Source: CAZCYE01 sp964502775 | GTDB lineage: Bacteria > Actinomycetota > Acidimicrobiia > IMCC26256 > PALSA-555 | DNA: 24,946 nt | Reading direction: 5' to 3' | Assembly (NCBI GenBank): GCA_964502775.1 | Contig: CAZCYE010000015.1 | Coordinates: 1 to 24,946 of the forward strand | Shown: positions 7,470 to 14,913 of the stretch, one piece after another | How the letters are laid out: each line of letters opens with the position of its first letter | Numbering within the stretch: position 1 is the first letter of the stretch | Notes under the pieces: model-generated | Told to the model about the DNA's origin: nothing | The model's input: only the letters and a program-made list of their open reading frames with translations | Database searches by the model: none | Program-made: the position numbers and the translations under genes

Positions 7470-8887
7470 CTCAGCGCGGCGACGAGCGACGCGCCGTTGG
7501 TGCCCACCACCTCCACCGGGCGCGGAAGATCGGCCACGGTGCTGTCGTCGAGGAAGCGACCCTGGGACAGCACCACATCGGGGAGCAGGTAGCGGTGCCC
7601 GCGCGGCTGCTCGGCCAGGACGCGGGCCACATCGGCTCCCGTGAGCAGGCCCGTCACCGCGATGTTGCCCCCGAAGAACTGGTTGACCACCGGCACCAGC
7701 CGCACCGGCCCCCGCGCGACGCCCTCGAGCATCGCCAGCAGCGGGGCGAGCACGGCGGCTCCGTAGCCCCCGGTGACGATCCCGATCGGTGCGTCGCGCG
7801 ACGGTCCTTCGCTTCCTCGCCGCGCGCTTCCCGGCATCGTCACGCGCTCGGCCCGGTAGCCCTCGGCCGGCGCGCCGTCGACCGACGCGAAGAAGCCGCC
7901 CCGGGCCCCTGATGACAGGGAGACCGGCGATGCCCCGCCGCCGTCCGGTCCCGCCGGTCCCGCGCCGAGCGCGCGTTGCACCTCCCGATGGAAGGCGACC
8001 GCCATCCCGATCCCGTTCTCGTGCTGCGGGAATTCCTCGTAGGCGCCCTCGCTCGGGAAGGCACGACCGGCCAGCAGGTGGTACTCGTCGGCCGCGAACA
8101 CGACCCGGCGCCCCAACGCGGCGAGGAACCGCTGCTGCCACCGCTCCACCTGGTCGAGCACCCGGGCGGCGTCGTCGGCCGTGTGCGGGCGCAGCTCGTC
8201 CTCCGTGCTGTGGTCGCTGATCCCCACGGGCACCACACCGAGGCTGCGAAGACCCGGGTAGCGGTCGAGCACGCCGAGCATCGTCTCGTCGAGCGCGGTC
8301 CCGTCGTTGAGCCCCGGGCACACCACCACTTGGCCGTGCACCTCGATACCGGCGTCCAGGAGCGCGGCCAGGAAGCGGAGGCTCGTCGCGCCCCGCCGAT
8401 TGCGCAACAGGCGCGCCCGCAGCATCGGGTCGGTCGCGTGGATACTCACGTACAACGGTCCGAGCCGCTCCGTCACGACGCGCTCGAGGTCGGCCTCCGT
8501 GAAGCGGGTCAGGGTGGTGAAGTTCCCGTAGAGGAACGACAGGCGGTAGTCGTCGTCCTTCACCGAGAGGCTGCGACGCATCCCGGCCGGAAGCTGGTAG
8601 ATGAAGCAGAAGGGGCAGTGGTTGTCGCACGTGCGCACGCGGTCGAAGACCGCGCTCTTCAGCTCGAGGCCGAGCGGGGTGCCCGCGGCCTTGGCGACCA
8701 CCAGCGTGCGTTCGATGCCCCCGCGTCGCACGTCGAGCTCGACGAGGCCCTCGTCGGTGAGGATCTGGTAGCGGATGACGTCGCGCGGAGCCTCACCGTT
8801 CAGGGCGAGGAGCTCGTCACCGGGGAGCACTCCAGCACCGGCGGCGGGCGATCCGGGCGCGACCGCCACGACACGAGCGGTGGCCAC
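7466..8887 (-). CDS. PDZ-linked radical SAM protein, DUF512 family
   Basis: 473 residues. An N-terminal PDZ-like domain (residues about 3-65, PGSPAAGAGVLPGDELLALN) is followed by the radical SAM cluster motif CX3CX2C at C87, C91 and C94 (CDNHCPFCFIYQLP). The C-terminal DUF512 region includes PVGISDHSTEDELRPHT, ADEYHLLAGR and the end segment around PVVNQFFGGNIAVTGLLTG. This family is broadly conserved and often lies next to der; its substrate is not established to my knowledge. A Gly/Ser/Ala-rich stretch (about 290-345) looks like a flexible insertion. Start GTG 8887 has a TAGACT hexamer eight bases upstream, suggesting a leaderless transcript, and the gene is divergent from the ispH unit. Its stop overlaps the der ATG. 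The family call is secure; the reaction is unknown. Confidence 0.9.
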   Translation of the reverse strand: MATARVVAVAPGSPAAGAGVLPGDELLALNGEAPRDVIRYQILTDEGLVELDVRRGGIERTLVVAKAAGTPLGLELKSAVFDRVRTCDNHCPFCFIYQLPAGMRRSLSVKDDDYRLSFLYGNFTTLTRFTEADLERVVTERLGPLYVSIHATDPMLRARLLRNRRGATSLRFLAALLDAGIEVHGQVVVCPGLNDGTALDETMLGVLDRYPGLRSLGVVPVGISDHSTEDELRPHTADDAARVLDQVERWQQRFLAALGRRVVFAADEYHLLAGRAFPSEGAYEEFPQHENGIGMAVAFHREVQRALGAGPAGPDGGGASPVSLSSGARGGFFASVDGAPAEGYRAERVTMPGSARRGSEGPSRDAPIGIVTGGYGAAVLAPLLAMLEGVARGPVRLVPVVNQFFGGNIAVTGLLTGADVARVLAEQPRGHRYLLPDVVLSQGRFLDDSTVADLPRPVEVVGTNGASLVAALR

Positions 8888-8895
8888 GAGGAGCG

Positions 8896-8901
8896 AGTCT
8901 A
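8896..8901 (-). promoter_or_regulatory. Candidate -10 box (TAGACT) for the DUF512-der operon
   Basis: The minus strand reads TAGACT followed by exactly eight bases and the GTG start at 8887. This TAnnnT hexamer sits at the distance that puts transcription start at or next to the start codon, as in leaderless actinobacterial mRNAs. No convincing -35 element is visible. Confidence 0.5.
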
Positions 8902-8921
8902 CGGTCCCCTGGCTCCGCCGG

Positions 8922-8927
8922 TAGCCT
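8922..8927 (+). promoter_or_regulatory. Candidate -10 box (TAGCCT) for the ispH unit
   Basis: TAGCCT is followed by eight bases and the ATG of the 19-codon ORF at 8936. The ispH start itself is 67 bases downstream and has its own Shine-Dalgarno. The arrangement suggests transcription starts at the small ORF. No -35 element is evident. Confidence 0.5.
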
Positions 8928-8935
8928 GGCCCACG

Positions 8936-8995
8936 ATGTCAGCCCGCGGCGCGCCAAGGAAACGGTCCCGGGCAAGCACAGGAGCGGACCACTGA
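8936..8995 (+). CDS. Putative 19-residue leader peptide upstream of ispH
   Basis: The small ORF encodes MSARGAPRKRSRASTGADH, rich in Arg/Lys. Its ATG lies eight bases after a TAGCCT hexamer, and its TGA stop shares its final A with the ispH ATG (TGATG). It is out of frame with ispH, so it is not an N-terminal extension. The ispH Shine-Dalgarno (AGGAG 8980-8984) lies inside it. It could couple ispH translation to leaderless initiation, act as an attenuating leader, or be a chance frame in a 5' untranslated region. No match to a known leader peptide is recognised; the evidence is purely positional. Confidence 0.35.
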   Translation: MSARGAPRKRSRASTGADH

Positions 8996-10062
8996 TGGCC
9001 GTCGAGCAGGTGCTGCTCGCCCAGCCCCGTGGGTTCTGCGCCGGGGTCGAGATGGCGATCAAGGCGCTGGCGTGGATGCTGCGGATCTTCGATCCGCCCG
9101 TGTACTGCTACCACGAGATCGTCCACAACCGCTTGGTCGTGGACCGCTTCTGCGAGCTGGGCGTGGTGTTCGTGGACGACATCGCCGAGGTGCCGCCGGG
9201 TGCGCCCCTGATGCTCTCCGCGCATGGCACCGCACCCGAGATCGTGGAGGCGGCACGCGCGGACGGCCGCTTCGTGGTGAACGCGGTGTGCCCCCTCGTG
9301 ACGAAGGTCCACCACGAGGCGAAGGTCCGGGCCCAGAAGGGATTCACCATCCTCTACGTCGGCCACGACGGCCACGACGAGGCGGTGGGGACCCTCGCCG
9401 TCGCGCCCGACGCCATGCGCCTGATCGAGGCCGACGGCGATCTCGATGCCGCGGTGCCCACGATCACCGAGCCCTCCAAGGTGGCCCTGCTCGCCCAGAC
9501 CACCCTGGCCCTGGAGGAATGGCAGGGCGTCATGGAGCAGGCCCAGGAGCGGTTCCCGGGACTGTGGACGGCAGCCCGCAACGACCTCTGCTTCGCCACC
9601 ACGAACCGCCAGGCCGCGCTCCGCGCCATCGCCGACAAGGCCGACGCCATCATCGTGATCGGCAGTGCCAACTCCTCCAACACGCTCGCCCTCACCCGCG
9701 TCGCACTCAACGCGGGTTGCCGCTACGTGGTCCGCGTCGACGGTCCGGACCAGCTCGATCTCGCCGCGCTGGGCGACGCGCGCGTCGTGGGCGTGACCGC
9801 CGGCGCGAGCGCGCCCGAGAGCGTCGTGCAACAGATCGTGGACAAGCTCGCGCCGACGAAGGGCACGGTGCCGGTGTTCGTGACCGACGAGGACGAGTAC
9901 TTCCCGCCCCCTCGGGAGCTGCGGGAGCTGGTGCCCGCGCTCGACGCCCTGGCCACGTTCGTGTTCGGTGGCGATCCGGAGGCGGCTCGGCCGTTGAGCG
10001 GCCCGTTCAACGACGACCGGGCCGCCAGCGCCTCACGCGTGCTCGCGGACCTCGACACCTGA
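8995..10062 (+). CDS. ispH: 4-hydroxy-3-methylbut-2-enyl diphosphate reductase
   Basis: 355 residues. This is the final enzyme of the MEP isoprenoid pathway, making IPP and DMAPP with a [4Fe-4S] cluster in the cytoplasm. The three cluster cysteines are C15 (GFCAGV), C99 (VCPLVTKVHH) and C199 (DLCFATTNRQ). Other conserved elements are H44, H77 in SAHG, the proton-relay Glu in GHDGHDE (E129), SANSSNT (224-230) and GVTAGASAPE (266-275). Start ATG 8995 has AGGAG ten bases upstream and overlaps the stop of a tiny upstream ORF. The 3' end overlaps the convergent plsC gene by 30 bases. In many bacteria ispH neighbours plsC and cmk, as here, although here it is on the opposite strand. Length and motifs fit the family well. 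Confidence 0.97.
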   Translation: MAVEQVLLAQPRGFCAGVEMAIKALAWMLRIFDPPVYCYHEIVHNRLVVDRFCELGVVFVDDIAEVPPGAPLMLSAHGTAPEIVEAARADGRFVVNAVCPLVTKVHHEAKVRAQKGFTILYVGHDGHDEAVGTLAVAPDAMRLIEADGDLDAAVPTITEPSKVALLAQTTLALEEWQGVMEQAQERFPGLWTAARNDLCFATTNRQAALRAIADKADAIIVIGSANSSNTLALTRVALNAGCRYVVRVDGPDQLDLAALGDARVVGVTAGASAPESVVQQIVDKLAPTKGTVPVFVTDEDEYFPPPRELRELVPALDALATFVFGGDPEAARPLSGPFNDDRAASASRVLADLDT

Positions 10063-10695
10063 GGTCGGCCTCCCGGTCGCCCGCGCCGAGGCGCTCGTGA
10101 ACGACACCTGGAGCGCCTCGGTCAGGCGCTCGGTGAGCTCAACCACGTCTCGTCGGCGACCGGGCGAGGCGCCGGAGGCGGCCACCACCGGTGCACCGAT
10201 CACGACGACCACCCGGGCCGGGTGGCGTCGCCACCGCGTGCCGGCCCGCAGCCGCTCACTGCCGCCGATGCCCACGGGCAGGATCGGGACGCCCGCGCGC
10301 AGCGCCACGTAGGCGACACCGTCCAGGAGCGGCCCCAGCGTCGGGCCCGCGTGGCGCGTCCCCTCCGGGAAGATGGCCACCGGCTCCCCGGACGCGAGCA
10401 CGTCGCCCAACGCCCGCAGGGCCGCGCGATCGACGCCGTGACGGTGCACCGGGATCGCCCCCAGTGCCCCGAACAGCCTCCGGCCGATCCAGGTACCGAA
10501 CAGCTCCTGCTTGGCCAGGAAGCGGAGACGGCGCCGGGTCACGAACGCGGCAAAGGGAACATCGGCTGCGGACCGGTGCGACGCGGCGGCGATGTAGACG
10601 CCGCGCGACGGGACGTGCTCCTTGCCGTGGACGCGTACACGGAACAGCACCTTGAAGGTGGAGAGCACCAGTGCGCGCGCGACGCGGTACGTCAC
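10033..10695 (-). CDS. plsC: 1-acyl-sn-glycerol-3-phosphate acyltransferase (PlsC family)
   Basis: 220 residues. The catalytic HX4D motif is H40-D45 (SHRSAAD) and the substrate-binding block is FPEGTRH at about 109-115. LPVGIGG near residue 140 is block IV. It should acylate lysophosphatidic acid to phosphatidic acid at the inner membrane face; the N-terminal hydrophobic segment is short. Start GTG 10695 overlaps the cmk stop as GTGA, making it the last gene of the aroH-tyrA-aroA-cmk-plsC chain. The C-terminal coding sequence runs 30 bases into the 3' end of the convergent ispH gene. Substrate preference cannot be read from sequence, and related PlsC-family enzymes acylate other lipids. Confidence 0.9.
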   Translation of the reverse strand: MTYRVARALVLSTFKVLFRVRVHGKEHVPSRGVYIAAASHRSAADVPFAAFVTRRRLRFLAKQELFGTWIGRRLFGALGAIPVHRHGVDRAALRALGDVLASGEPVAIFPEGTRHAGPTLGPLLDGVAYVALRAGVPILPVGIGGSERLRAGTRWRRHPARVVVVIGAPVVAASGASPGRRRDVVELTERLTEALQVSFTSASARATGRPTSGVEVREHA

Positions 10696-11360
10696 GAGGT
10701 CGAACGCTTCCGGCCCCGGGCCTGGGCGACGATCTGGGCCACGGTGTCGTCGATCGCATGGGTCGTGGTGTCGATGACCAGCGCGTCGGGCGCCGGGCGC
10801 AACGGGGACGCCGCCCGAGACGAGTCGAGGGTGTCCCGTGCCTCGAGCGCGGCCCGGACCTCCTCGTGCGAGACCTCGCGACGGGCGCCGGCCTCATCGA
10901 CCCGGCGCCGGCGGGTCCGCTCCGACTCGCTCGCGGTGAGAAACACCTTGACCGTCGCGTCCGGGAACACCACCGTCCCGATGTCCCGCCCCTCGACGAC
11001 CCCACCGCCGTGCGCGGCGCCCCACGCCCGCTGGTGCGCAACGAGCACCTCGCGCACCGGAGGATGGGCTGCGACCCGGGACACGTGCGCCGTCACCTGC
11101 GGGCCGCGAATCGCGTCGGTCACATCCCGACCGTCCAAGGTGACCCGGTCGCCCACCTCGATCCGGGCCGTGCTCGCGATGGCCGCGCACCGCCGCGCAT
11201 CGTCCGGGTCCGCACCGTCCTCGAGCACGGCCAAGGCGACGGCGCGGTACATCGCGCCGGTGTCCAGGACCTCCAACCCCAGGATCTCGGCGACTCGGCG
11301 GGCGACCGTCGATTTCCCGGCCCCCGACGGCCCGTCGATGGCCACCACGAGCGTCGTCAC
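10692..11360 (-). CDS. cmk: (d)CMP kinase
   Basis: 222 residues. The P-loop is GPSGAGKST at residues 10-18. LDTGAMYRAV at about 32-41 is diagnostic of cytidylate kinase, and VEGRDIGTVVFPDA near residue 121 is the conserved CMP-binding block. The lid region ERTRRRRVDE follows. It phosphorylates CMP and dCMP in the cytoplasm. Start GTG 11360 overlaps the aroA stop as GTGA, and its own stop overlaps the plsC start in the same way. Its place after aroA and near the scp genes and der is a common bacterial arrangement. Size and motifs are standard. Confidence 0.97.
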   Translation of the reverse strand: MTTLVVAIDGPSGAGKSTVARRVAEILGLEVLDTGAMYRAVALAVLEDGADPDDARRCAAIASTARIEVGDRVTLDGRDVTDAIRGPQVTAHVSRVAAHPPVREVLVAHQRAWGAAHGGGVVEGRDIGTVVFPDATVKVFLTASESERTRRRRVDEAGARREVSHEEVRAALEARDTLDSSRAASPLRPAPDALVIDTTTHAIDDTVAQIVAQARGRKRSTS

Positions 11361-12670
11361 TCGGCCTGCCCGCCCAGCCTCGCCAGGGCGACGGCGAAGC
11401 CCGGGTACGAGCTCGCCACCGCGGGCCAGCCCCCGATGCGGGACGAGCCCTCCACCGCGCCGGCGAGCACGGCCAGGGCCATGGCGATCCGATGGTCGCC
11501 GTGACTCTGGGCGTTGCCCGCGTGCGGTGAGGCGCCGGTGACGGCCAACGCGTCCTCGCGTTCGGTGACCTCCACCCCGAAGTTCGGGAGCTCGGCGGCC
11601 AACGCCGCGATGCGATCGCTCTCCTTGACGCGCAGCTCCCCCGCGTCCCGGAACTCGGTGGTGCCGTTCGCGAATGCCGCGGCCACCGCCAGGATCGGGA
11701 TCTCGTCGATGAGGGTCGGGATCTCGTCGCCCTCGACCACGGTGCCCACCAGGGTGGAGGAGCGTGCGACGAGATCACCCACCGGCTCGCCCAGGCGCTC
11801 ATCGCGTGCGTGCACCTCGATCGACGCGCCCATGCGCTCCAAGACGCGCACGAACCCGATCCGGGCCGGGTTGAGCGCCACGTCCTCCACGACCACGTCC
11901 GAGCCCGGCACCACGATCGCGGCGACCAGGAGGAACGCCGCCGACGACGGATCCCCGGGGACGTCGAACTCGAACGGAGCCGGGGCGCCCGCGCGCAGCT
12001 CCACCGTGCGCGCGTTCACCCGCGTCACGGGCACGCCCAAGGCGGTGAGCATGCGCTCGGTGTGGTCGCGGCTCGGGCGCGGCTCGGTCACCCGGGTGAC
12101 GCCTCGGGCCTGGAGCCCGGCGAGCAGGATCGCGCTCTTGACCTGCGCGCTGGGCACCTCGAGCTCGATGTCGGCGCCCACGAGCGCGCCGCCGTGAATC
12201 GTGAGCGGCGGGTACTCGCCGTCGTCGCGGCCGTCCACGGTTGCGCCCATCGCGCGCAGCGGGGCGACGACACGGCGCATCGGGCGCGTGCTCAGCGACG
12301 CGTCGCCGGTCAGCACGCAGCGGAACGGTCGCCCCGCCAGCACTCCCAGGAGCATCCGCATCGTCGTGCCCGAGTTGCGGCAGTCGAGCACCGTGCCCGG
12401 CTCACGCAACGACTCCGCGCCGTGCGATTCGAGCCGCGCACAGCCCGCGTCGTCGTACGCCACCGCGAGGCCAAGCACCTGCAGCGTGTCGAGGGTGGCC
12501 GCGACGTCGTCGCCATCGGGCAGCTCGCGCACCTCTGAGGCTCCGTCGGCGAGCGCCGCCAACAGGAGGGCCCGGTGCGAGAGTGCCTTGTCGCCGGGGA
12601 CGCGGACCCGGCCCCGCCGCGCCCGCGGACCGGCGACGGTGAGCACCTCGGGGAGCGGGGGCTCGCTCAC
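11357..12670 (-). CDS. aroA: 3-phosphoshikimate 1-carboxyvinyltransferase (EPSP synthase)
   Basis: 437 residues. It makes EPSP from shikimate-3-phosphate and PEP, the step before chorismate synthase. Visible signatures are GDKALSHR (K28, S31, R33), NSGTTMR (99-105), SAQVKSA, and RVKESDRIAA, which matches the second EPSP synthase signature; DHRIAMA follows. The segment TRPMRRVVAPLRAMG is closer to class II enzymes such as CP4 than to the E. coli type, and NSGTTMR lacks the Pro that follows Arg in class I. Class assignment is therefore tentative. Start GTG 12670 overlaps the tyrA stop (GTGA) and the stop overlaps the cmk start (GTGA). Length is normal. Confidence 0.96.
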   Translation of the reverse strand: MSEPPLPEVLTVAGPRARRGRVRVPGDKALSHRALLLAALADGASEVRELPDGDDVAATLDTLQVLGLAVAYDDAGCARLESHGAESLREPGTVLDCRNSGTTMRMLLGVLAGRPFRCVLTGDASLSTRPMRRVVAPLRAMGATVDGRDDGEYPPLTIHGGALVGADIELEVPSAQVKSAILLAGLQARGVTRVTEPRPSRDHTERMLTALGVPVTRVNARTVELRAGAPAPFEFDVPGDPSSAAFLLVAAIVVPGSDVVVEDVALNPARIGFVRVLERMGASIEVHARDERLGEPVGDLVARSSTLVGTVVEGDEIPTLIDEIPILAVAAAFANGTTEFRDAGELRVKESDRIAALAAELPNFGVEVTEREDALAVTGASPHAGNAQSHGDHRIAMALAVLAGAVEGSSRIGGWPAVASSYPGFAVALARLGGQAE

Positions 12671-13755
12671 GGCAGCGCGGAGGCCGAGTGCCGGTAGCCG
12701 CGTTCGTCGAGCGCGGCGCCGAGCGCGGCGGCCGTATCCGCGTCCACGGTGAGGATGAGCACGCCGCCCCCGCCCTCCACGGAGTGTGCGATCTCGAGGT
12801 CGACCACGTTGACGCCGAGTGTGGCGGGCAGCGTCGTCACTTCGGCCAGCACACCGGGCCGGTCGGGAACCGGCACGCGCAGCTCCACCAAAGCCGCGCC
12901 ACCCGCGGCCCCGGTGGGAAGGCGCCGCCGCGCCCGCCGCGCCCGTTCGAGCAGCGCCAGCAGGCCGTCGCGATCCCGATCGGCGACCAGTGCCCGCACC
13001 GCGTCGAGTGAGTGCCGGTAGGAATCCAGGGCGACCACGATGGCATCGCGGTTCGCCACGCAGATGTCAGGCCAGATCGCGGGATGCCCGGCCGCGATGC
13101 GGGTCATGTCGCGGAAGCCCCCGGCTGCGAGTCGGAGGAGCGTTGCGTGCTCCTCGTCGCCGCTCGCGGCCATGTCCATCAGCGTGACCGCCGCCAGTTG
13201 CGGGACGTGGCTGACCACCGCGACCAGCTCGTCGTGGTGCTCGGGAGTGATCGCGATCACCTCCGCGCCCACATCGGCGACCAGGGCTCGCACCGCGGTG
13301 AACGCGCCCACCTGGGTCTCCTCGGTGGGGGTGAGCACCCACGTCGCGCCCACGAAGAGATCGGCGTCGGCGCCCTCCGGACCGTCCTGCTCGGAGCCGG
13401 CCATGGGGTGGCCACCCACGAACTTCGCGGCGGCGCCCGGACGTCCGGCGCGCACCGCGGCCACGATCGGCCCCTTGACCGAGCCGACGTCCGTCACGAC
13501 CGGCGCGCCCGCGTCCAGGGCGGCCATCACTGCGCCCGGCACCTCGGTGACCGGTACCGCCACCACGACCACGTCTGCTCCGGCTACGGCGGCGGCCGCC
13601 GTCGGCACAACATCGTCGAGGGCACCTCGGGCCCGCGCGGCATCCGACCGGGCTCGATCCCGGTCGTGGCCCCGCACCGACCAGCCGGCGCGGCGCAGCG
13701 CCAACCCCACCGAGGCGCCCACGAGCCCTGTGCCGACGACCGTGGCCCGGCTCAC
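12667..13755 (-). CDS. tyrA: Prephenate dehydrogenase with C-terminal ACT domain
   Basis: 362 residues from GTG 13755. The N-terminal Rossmann fold has GTGLVG (8-13). The prephenate dehydrogenase domain has GGHPMAGSE (114-122), ITPEHHDEL and SHVPQ (H183). The C-terminal ACT-type domain covers about residues 288-355 (VPDRPGVLAEVTTLPA) and is likely to bind an aromatic amino acid for feedback control. The enzyme converts prephenate to 4-hydroxyphenylpyruvate on the way to tyrosine; NAD versus NADP and arogenate use cannot be settled here. A longer frame exists upstream, but the GTGA overlap with the aroH stop fixes the likely start. It follows chorismate mutase directly, so the two consecutive steps are coupled. 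Confidence 0.94.
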   Translation of the reverse strand: MSRATVVGTGLVGASVGLALRRAGWSVRGHDRDRARSDAARARGALDDVVPTAAAAVAGADVVVVAVPVTEVPGAVMAALDAGAPVVTDVGSVKGPIVAAVRAGRPGAAAKFVGGHPMAGSEQDGPEGADADLFVGATWVLTPTEETQVGAFTAVRALVADVGAEVIAITPEHHDELVAVVSHVPQLAAVTLMDMAASGDEEHATLLRLAAGGFRDMTRIAAGHPAIWPDICVANRDAIVVALDSYRHSLDAVRALVADRDRDGLLALLERARRARRRLPTGAAGGAALVELRVPVPDRPGVLAEVTTLPATLGVNVVDLEIAHSVEGGGGVLILTVDADTAAALGAALDERGYRHSASALP

Positions 13756-14114
13756 TCCGGCAGGTCGTCGCGCAGCGACCGCGCTCCGTCGAGGTACACG
13801 TGATGGAGCTCGGTGCGGGAGCGCTCCGTGTAGCAATGCACCAACACCCTGATCACCATCGGCATCCCATGGGCGATCGCGAGCTCCCGTGCGCACAGGA
13901 GCGGCACATCGCCCAGCCCCATGCTCCGCGCGGCCGCGGCGGGGAACTCGGTGCTGAGATCCTCGGTCGCGGTGAAGATGATGCTCACGAGGTCGTCATG
14001 CGCCACCTCGTTGCGTGCGAGCAGCTCGCGCATCAGACGCTGCGTCTTGGCGCCGATCTCGGCCTTGGAGTCCTCGCTGCAGTTGATCGCGCCGCGGATC
14101 GCGTGGAGTCTCAC
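13752..14114 (-). CDS. aroH: Chorismate mutase, AroH class
   Basis: 120 residues, the usual length of the monofunctional trimeric AroH family. Residues matching the Bacillus subtilis active site are in register: R7 (IRGAI), F57, R63, C74 and E77 (LLCARE), R89 and Y107. It rearranges chorismate to prephenate, the substrate of the TyrA encoded next. Start GTG 14114 has TAACCT eight bases upstream, overlapping the rluB stop codon. This suggests aroH heads its own leaderless transcript for the aromatic-cmk-plsC genes, in addition to read-through from scpA-scpB-rluB. Its stop overlaps the tyrA start as GTGA. Confidence 0.96.
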   Translation of the reverse strand: MRLHAIRGAINCSEDSKAEIGAKTQRLMRELLARNEVAHDDLVSIIFTATEDLSTEFPAAAARSMGLGDVPLLCARELAIAHGMPMVIRVLVHCYTERSRTELHHVYLDGARSLRDDLPE

Positions 14115-14122
14115 GTGCGAAC

Positions 14123-14128
14123 AGGTTA
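14123..14128 (-). promoter_or_regulatory. Candidate internal -10 box (TAACCT) for aroH
   Basis: The minus strand reads CACTAACCTGTTCGCACGTG. TAACCT ends eight bases before the aroH GTG and includes the TAA stop of rluB. The spacing equals that at the DUF512 and ispH-leader starts. No -35 box is clear. Confidence 0.45.
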
Positions 14129-14902
14129 GTGCCCGGTCCCGGCATCGCCGGGGTTCGTTCCGGCCTCGTAGAGCGCGCGAACCTCGGACGCGCGCAACGG
14201 CCGCCAGTCACCGGGGCGCAACGCGCGATCTCGAAGCGGACCGATCCGCGTGCGGACCAGCCGCTCCACCGGATGGCCGATCGCCTCGCACATCCTGCGC
14301 ACCTGGCGGTTACGTCCTTCGTGGAGCGTGAGCTCCAGCACTGCTCGCTCGGCCTTGCGGGCGACCAGCCGCGCCCGCGCCGGTGCGGTCCGACCGTCCT
14401 CGAGCTCCACGCCGTCACGCAGCCGGCGCAACGCGTCACGCCCGGGCACGCCCAGCACCTCCGCGACGTAGGTCTTGGCCACTCCGTGGCTCGGGTGCGT
14501 GAGCAGCTGCGCCAGGTCGCCGTCGTTGGTGAGCAGGAGCAGCCCTTCGGTATCCATGTCCAGTCGCCCCACCGGGAAGACCCGACCCACGTCGCCCACG
14601 AGGTCGATCACCGTTCGGCGCCCCATCGGGTCACGCGCGGATGTCACCACGCCGACGGGCTTGCACAGCAGGAGGTACACGAGGTCCCCTCGGGTGGGCA
14701 CCGGAACCCCGTCGACACACACCCGAGCGCGTTCCGGATCGGCGCGGTCGCCCAAGCACACCGTCGCACCGTCCACCTGCACGCGCCCGGCGCGGATCAG
14801 GTCCTCGCAGGCCCGGCGCGACCCGAGCCCGCCCGCGGCGAGGATCTTCTGGACTCGGATCCCCGGATCGTTTTCGGACGCCTCGCGGGCGCGATCCCGC
14901 AC
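14126..14902 (-). CDS. 23S rRNA pseudouridine synthase, RluB/RsuA family
   Basis: 258 residues. An N-terminal S4 RNA-binding domain (about 14-60: VQKILAAGGLGSRRACEDLI) is followed by the RsuA-family catalytic core with VGRLDMDTEGLLLLTNDGDL, catalytic Asp D115. GRNRQVRRM near the C-terminus is the conserved family motif. It isomerises a uridine in rRNA; RluB-type specificity (23S helix 89 region) is inferred from the scpA-scpB context, common for RluB-like proteins. Start GTG 14902 lies 11 bases after the scpB stop. The frame stays open far upstream, but that part is a shadow of scpB. No clear Shine-Dalgarno was found, so the start could shift by a few codons. Confidence 0.92.
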   Translation of the reverse strand: MRDRAREASENDPGIRVQKILAAGGLGSRRACEDLIRAGRVQVDGATVCLGDRADPERARVCVDGVPVPTRGDLVYLLLCKPVGVVTSARDPMGRRTVIDLVGDVGRVFPVGRLDMDTEGLLLLTNDGDLAQLLTHPSHGVAKTYVAEVLGVPGRDALRRLRDGVELEDGRTAPARARLVARKAERAVLELTLHEGRNRQVRRMCEAIGHPVERLVRTRIGPLRDRALRPGDWRPLRASEVRALYEAGTNPGDAGTGH

Positions 14903-14913
14903 GGATGGCGGTG

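Noticed and set aside
6060..8630. An 856-codon minus-strand frame joining der to a long upstream part
   Set aside because: The upstream part is Arg/Gly/Pro-rich and lies over the DUF512 gene in another frame. Der begins at ATG 7469 with the family sequence and an ATGA overlap.
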